From: Cheiracanthium punctorium
Lineage: Eukaryota > Arthropoda > Arachnida > Araneae > Cheiracanthiidae
Length of the DNA stretch: 64,000 nt
Direction: 5' to 3'
Assembly (NCBI GenBank): GCA_038373885.1
Contig: JAWZYV010014409.1
Span: forward strand, 50,277 to 114,276
Part shown: piece after piece, positions 58,897 to 64,000 of the stretch
Position numbering within the stretch: the stretch's first letter is position 1
Layout of the letters: every line of letters begins with the position of its first letter
Made by a program: the position numbers and the translations under genes
Notes under the pieces: generated by a model
The model's input: only the letters and a program-made list of their open reading frames with translations
Database searches by the model: none
Told to the model about the DNA's origin: nothing

Positions 58897-59406
58897 CCCT
58901 TTAACGCGCGGTGTTCCCGCTCTGGGAACACCAAACTCTGTCGTTTTGACCATTGCCAGTCACAGAGAATAGATTTGATTTCTATGAAAATAGTTGCGGG
59001 TGACATAGCTCCACGAGAATCCTTTACTTTTTAGCACGTCATTTCCCGTAAAAAAATTGGTCACAATTATTTTTAACAGCACTGACATCTGCTGATAAAT
59101 GGAAGAATGTGAGAACAGCTGAATAGATCGCCCAATGCTGAAAAAAGGGCAGCCGTTGCCATTGCTCGACTTAACTACCAGCAAGATGGCAGCCGATTGA
59201 AACATTCATTGCGTTCCACAGCTCTAGAGACCCCTTTTTGACGACAGCTAGCTGTGCCGCACAGCCAGCTGTTGTCAAAAAAGGGTCTCTAGATTTGTGG
59301 CACGCGATGAACGTTTCAATTGTCTGCCATCTTGCTGGTAGTTAAGTCGAGCAATGGCAACGGCTGCCCTTTTTTCAGCATTGGGAAAAGGTTGTGCCTC
59401 AAAGGG
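58897..59406. mobile_element. TTAA foldback MITE, copy 5
   Basis: TTAA at 58893-58896 and 59407-59410, ends CCCTTTAACGCGCGGTG and GTGCCTCAAAGGG. The inner arms (AATGCTGAAAAAAGGGCAGC ... and its inverse) span about 59130-59380, and the centre is AGCTGTGCCGCACAGC. About 510 bp, essentially full length. Confidence 0.92.
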
Positions 59407-59873
59407 TTAAGCAAAAGTCAGTTGTATTATTTAAGTAGCATTAATCATGAAATTTTTCATTTTCTTTTTATCTTCTTCCCCATTTTCTTCTTTATTTTCC
59501 TATCTTCTTTTTATCCTTTTTAAATGTGCTTTGACGTTTTATGCGAAAAGAGGAGAAAATTGACAAGTATGTATACATATATGTGTAGAATAGGTTTAGC
59601 TCACAGCCTTAGTGCCACCTAGTGAAAATATCTTAAAGTATGCTCTGATATTATGTTTGTATGTCTTGTTTTAATTGCTTGCTTCCATGTTTAGGTACTT
59701 ATACATTGGGGTGGAGCGAAAAAATCTTTATTTCAAAATTCACACTGCCTGAGTCATTAAATGGTGCAAAACTAATTAGAACAAATTGTTTCCAAATTTC
59801 AGCTCAAAATAGTGTCATCTTCAGGTTTCACAACTCAAGCGAATATATTTCTAGCTTATTTTTATTAAAATAA

Positions 59874-60941
59874 CTAGCTGAAGTACCCGTTCTTCGCACG
59901 GGAATGAATGGACTTTTTGATATTACGATTTGTGGGGATTACTATTCATTATAATTATTACTATTCATTCCGGTTTCAAATCTAAGCCTCGCCAAAGTGC
60001 CAACATACACCATTTTGCAAGAGTTTTTTCAGGGAATCATTCGAAGCATTGACTTAGCAGCAATCAATATGGGAAATGGTTCGACCGCCAAAGAGTAAAG
60101 CATGCATTTATTTGAAAAGTGGAATCCCTTAATACAGTCGAATTTTTTTAAATTATCAACTATAATGTGTTTTATTCATTGTTTCTCCAATGTACTAAAT
60201 GAGAAGATTTCAATTTTCTGAAATTTGGCGGAATTCCCCCAACTCAAATCAATGTACTCAATTGGTGAGAATTCTGAAGTTAGATCGCTTGAAATCAATT
60301 AATAACTGCATTATTTCTTCACGGATCATTAAAATTTAACGCTATATTCTAATAAAACCTTTGCACTTGTTTTCAAAAATCTATTTCCTTAAGCTCTCAA
60401 TAAATTGCGCCAAGCCGAAAACTGTGCAAATCGCTAGAACTCACTTACTCAAAATCGATATTTCAGCCATTTTATTTTTTCGCCAAACTAAAAAATTTTA
60501 CACATTAACCTCGGAAATCTTCAATTCTTATTGTTTTGCGTATAAAACATTTCATTCCTGCTCTGATTTCCCATGCACACGATATTATAATTTAAAAAAA
60601 ATAGCCTTATGAATATAAACTAACAAAAAAAAAACATTATTATTCTTTTATTTTTACTTTAAGAATTTAAAACATTTTATTCGGCAAAATTGCCACACAT
60701 GGCAACCACACTTTTTTCACTACAGGGGTTACAATTACGGAAAGCTTTTTGCGTGGAGAGCATAAAAAAATCTTAAATTCCGGGAACGGGTGGACTTTCA
60801 AAGTTTTAAAGTGGACTACGATTTATTCTGTATTATTTTACATATCTGTGCTAAATTTCAGGCTGATAGGTCCATTTTGTGGATTTGTATACGAATCAAA
60901 TCCACAAACAAACAAACAGCATTTCATTTTTATTTATAAGA
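59874..60941 (-). mobile_element. Helitron-like element 2 (non-autonomous, minus strand)
   Basis: Read on the minus strand it starts TCTTATAAATAAAAATG (60941) and ends with a hairpin CCCGT...ACGGG (59902-59886) followed by TACTTCAGCTAG and T. The hairpin is perfect over 5 bp and sits 8 bp before CTAG. The 5' region has TTTGTTTGTTTG, as in other such elements. It has no coding capacity and shows the same end type as the 56420 element in opposite orientation. Confidence 0.65.
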
Positions 60942-60999
60942 TAATGTTTAATTAATTAATTGAATAATTAGTTATGTTTTCATTATTAAATTGCTTTAT

Positions 61000-62120
61000 T
61001 AATACGTTATTATCACACGCCAGTGCTGGAAATTAGATTTAGAAGCAAAAGTTGACGTATGATCTGATTCAGAAATGGAATATACCTCAGAAAATAATCA
61101 CAATTTCATTAGTCAGGAAGCCAAATGTCAGAAAACGACCGACGACGAGATTCCCTAAATCTCCAAGACAGACCCAATGCCCGAACTAGCCGTTGTTCTT
61201 GATAGAGCAGGTGTATCCGAGTATTTATTATTCAATTAATTAATTTATTTCAATAGAAAATCACAAAAGACTAAAAAAGACACTGGGATTATATTCACTT
61301 GAGGTGTGGAACCTGAAGATGGCAATATTTTGAGCTGGAATTTAGAGACAATTTGTTCTTATCAGTTTCGCATCATTTAATGACTCGGGCAATGTAAATT
61401 TCAAGGAAAAGTGTTTTTTGCTCCACCCTATTGTACATAAACTTACATGTAAATATAAAATATTTATTGCACATTATTTTTTCTATACCTGCAGCAGATA
61501 GATGAAATTCAATAAGTTGATTAATTTTTGTTAATTATAGCTGTAATTTATGAATGTGTATGTTTGAGAGAGAATTTTGACAATCTCTGTATATAAAATA
61601 GCTATGAGTGACAGATCCAGAGGTGGTGTTATGACAATCACCAACAGTTTAGATCTATGGGGAGTACCAATCACCCATTCCCCTGTAGGGCTGGCCTCTA
61701 GTAAGGACGAGCGAGGCACCACCCCAGGTCCGTGGGCTGTGGCTAAACTTTACAACTGGTGTATTGATATTAAGAAATACCATGTTTACTCGAGTAATAT
61801 TCGCCCTCACATAATAGTTGCAACCCTGTTTGAAGCAGAAAAAATCGTCCAAATATTTTCCCCACATAAAAGTTGCAGTCACGTATTTCACTGTTTCATT
61901 TATGTCTATAAACATATTATTGTAAAAAGAAAAATGCCTCTTTTTTGTGCAACTATTATGTAAGTAAATGCAGTATACTAGGTACGTAATTTACAGTTCA
62001 AACTTTGGTAAAAAAATGTTTGGGTTTTTTCAAAAACCCACCTGGGTTTTTTCAGGTTGGACAAAATCATAGCAATCCTTAAATTCAGTAAGGGGGGCCT
62101 CAAATATTTAATGTTATGAG
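61000..62120. other. Intronic stretch without a recognised gene
   Basis: A frame around 61577-61963 includes a GGTGGTGTTATGACAATC-type GC-richer patch, but no motif, start context or splice sites support it. The section 61600-61740 may be a remnant of an unidentified repeat. Otherwise AT-rich and uninformative. Confidence 0.35.
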
Positions 62121-62127
62121 TCTTTAA

Positions 62128-62491
62128 CACTTTAAGGCGCAGTGATCCCGCTCTGGGAACACCCAACTCTGACGTTTTGACTGTTGCCAGTCACGAAGAA
62201 TAAATTGGACTTCTATAAAAATAGTTGCGGGTGACATAGCTCCATGAGAATCCTTTACTTTTTAGTATGCCATTTCCCTGTCAAAAAAATGGTCACGATT
62301 CTTTTTAACAGCACTGACATCTGCTGAAAAATGGAAGAATGCGAGAACATCTGGAAAGATTGCCCAATGCTGAAAAAAGGGCAGCCGTTGTCCGATTGTT
62401 TCAATTGTATGCCATCTTGCTGGTAGTTAAGTCAAGCGATGGCAACGGCTGCCCTTTTTTCAGCATTGGGAAAGGGTTGCGCCTCAAAGGG
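62128..62491. mobile_element. TTAA foldback MITE, copy 6 (internally deleted)
   Basis: TTAA at 62124-62127 and 62492-62495, ends CACTTTAAGGCGCAGTG and TTGCGCCTCAAAGGG. The central hairpin is lost: the arm reading GGGCAGCCGTTGTCC jumps straight to TTTCAATTGTATGCCATC. Confidence 0.9.
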
Positions 62492-62540
62492 TTAAGACCC
62501 ACAAATTTAAGAAGATAGCATAGCTACTGATCACCTCTGT

Positions 62541-63434
62541 CAGTGGCGGCTTGTGACCCGTTTCAGTGGTGGGGCCCGAAAAAAAAATATTGCCAATTAA
62601 AATCGCGAAAATATATATACATATAGAACAACCTATCCCCACGTTCACACAGCGTAAGTATTTAAAATTTCTCAAATGACAAATAATTATCGAATTTACT
62701 ATACAACTTTTGCTATTTTTTACGTAGTTATGTTAAATTGAAAAGTTTACTTTATTACTAAACAAAAAGCCACATATATTTAATAAATATTATATAATAA
62801 TAAATATTTAATATTTATGTTCTTTATAGTTGCCTGTTCATAATTTTTAGATGATTTAATTATTTTAAAATAAATAACATATATAAAAAATACATTCATA
62901 CATCGCTTTTCGTAAATCAAGAAAACGAAACAGAAAAATATCTGACTGCACTGCAAAAATACGATCACGCAAATAAAAAATGATTTCCTCCTAAGCGGAA
63001 AATTTCGCCAATAGCTACCGATTGCCGAAATTTCCCCGTACGGTCGTGTAGATCACCGTGCGAGGGCCCGAACATCTGGGCCCAGAAGGCAGCGCCAAAT
63101 AAGCCGTTTGGAAGCCAAGTCAATTCCGCGTCAGAATGGCTTTGTGCTCAATGCCAAATATGTCAACCCGGTGAACGGAGAAGAGACGCCCCATTCAGGG
63201 CAGGCCAGCCCATGGCCCAAGCATGGTTTAGATAGGGGGAAAATCGTATAACTATCGCTTTTTTAAGTGCGTTTTTTAATGGATAGTATTAAAATAGAGT
63301 AAAACGCGTGTATTTTTTTAATGAAGGTAAATTATTGAAAGAACTGCCTTACATAATAGGAAGATATTTTGATTTAGACGGTGCTTAGTCGGTGGGGCCA
63401 GGCCCCTCTGGCCCTTAATGACGAGCCGCCACTG
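62541..63434. mobile_element. hAT element (non-autonomous) with perfect 8-bp duplication
   Basis: CAGTGGCGGCTTGTGACCC faces ATGACGAGCCGCCACTG (CAGTGGCGGCT / AGCCGCCACTG, 11 bp perfect). ACCTCTGT stands on both sides (62533-62540 and 63435-63442). The interior includes a GC-rich segment at about 63040-63230 and is otherwise AT-rich, with no transposase. Confidence 0.93.
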
Positions 63435-63594
63435 ACCTCTGTTAAACTTTTTTTGACTGCTGTAAAGTAATTCTGGGAGCAGATATATCAGACTGGTCAT
63501 CACTCCTCCCTTCATGTATGGTTTCTCAAAACAGGTTTGATATCCACCCCACGCATTAAACAAGAAAATAATTTTTCACTTTTAAATTTTGTAG

Positions 63595-63691
63595 GTTTCC
63601 AGTTCTATGCCTTCAGCTGTATTGTCCAGACTTGATGAAGACACCCACTCTACTGGTATTTCACTGATTGATCTTTTACTTAAAAGCTATA
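63595..63691 (+). CDS. Unrecognised host gene, probable third coding exon (end uncertain)
   Basis: After a TTTTAAATTTTGTAG acceptor the frame opens in phase 0, matching the donor at 56313. It reads VSSSMPSAVLSRLDEDTHST then GISLIDLLLKS, again Ser-rich with short hydrophobic-acidic stretches like the second exon. The reading continues unbroken into the MITE that starts at 63692, so the true donor is either before it (a GGTATT site at about 63655 is possible) or lies inside the inserted element. The downstream end of the gene is beyond the window. Confidence 0.5.
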
Positions 63692-64000
63692 CAGGGTGTT
63701 TCAGTACATCATTTACATACTTTCAGGAGAGTATACCAAGACAGTTCAAAATCACATTGCAATGCAGTGTCAGAAAAGTCATCTTCATATACCTGTTAAT
63801 AATCACTTTGAAAGAAGTGTTGAAGTGTGCGTCTAATTTCTTAACCAAGTTTCATAAACAATGGGCTTTTCTCCGATAATTTTATCAATGTAATGGAAGA
63901 AAAAATTCTGAAGCAACCATTTTTATTAAGTGCAATCGGTGAAAGAGGGATTAGTTTTTGAAAAACCATGGTCGGAAAGTTTTCTATTACTTGAACACGT
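63692..64000. mobile_element. TA-flanked CAGGGTGTTTCA MITE, copy 3 (left part)
   Basis: CAGGGTGTTTCAGTACATC follows TA at 63690-63691. Words such as GTCTAATTTCTTAACCAAG, TTTCATAAACAAT and GGTCGGAAAG match the copies at 3472 and 20026. The right end is outside the window. Confidence 0.8.

Noticed and set aside
61577..61963. 128-codon plus-strand frame
   Set aside because: Mixed composition with no motif, starting in AT-rich DNA and crossing a repeat-like patch; no splice evidence.

Overview
This is eukaryotic, AT-rich nuclear DNA. It has intron-split genes, frequent poly-A/T and poly-C/G runs, and a heavy load of DNA transposons. It is almost certainly an arthropod; a chelicerate such as a spider is my best guess, at low confidence. 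Real coding sequence is sparse.

Layout. (1) 1-9.9 kb: the last two coding exons (+) of a BAH-domain chromatin protein of the BAHD1/winged-eye type (2261-2429 and 9679-9865). The 7.2-kb intron between them holds several short transposons and a 173-bp tandem array split by a hAT insertion. (2) 9.9-22.5 kb: AT-rich non-coding DNA, probably starting with the 3'UTR, with scattered MITEs. (3) 23-29.6 kb: TTAA foldback MITEs, a LINE fragment carrying one of them, and a 2.9-kb TIR element with a perfect 8-bp target duplication, which contains a possible exon and a tRNA-like sequence. (4) 29.6-38.4 kb: an 8.8-kb Mutator-like (MULE) element with 73-bp TIRs and a partial transposase on the minus strand, itself riddled with younger insertions. 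(5) 39.1-44.3 kb: a 5.2-kb DNA transposon with a decayed two-ORF transposase (Sola-like at best guess), repeated subterminal GTAACAGACGTATC motifs and a nine-copy 75-bp minisatellite; a dead Tc1 element lies directly beside it. (6) 47.5-63.7 kb: an unrecognised host gene on the + strand with at least two, probably three, coding exons. Its introns hold a Jockey-like LINE interrupted by a hAT element, two Helitron-like elements, two TTAA MITEs and another hAT element. The third exon runs straight into a mariner-type MITE.

The two host genes lie on the same strand, and nothing in the window links them functionally. Many insertions can be ordered because their target duplications or the repeats they interrupt are intact. 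No CRISPR array, rRNA gene, intact tRNA or bacterial-type operon was seen. Splice sites and families were judged by eye from sequence and recall, with no database search.
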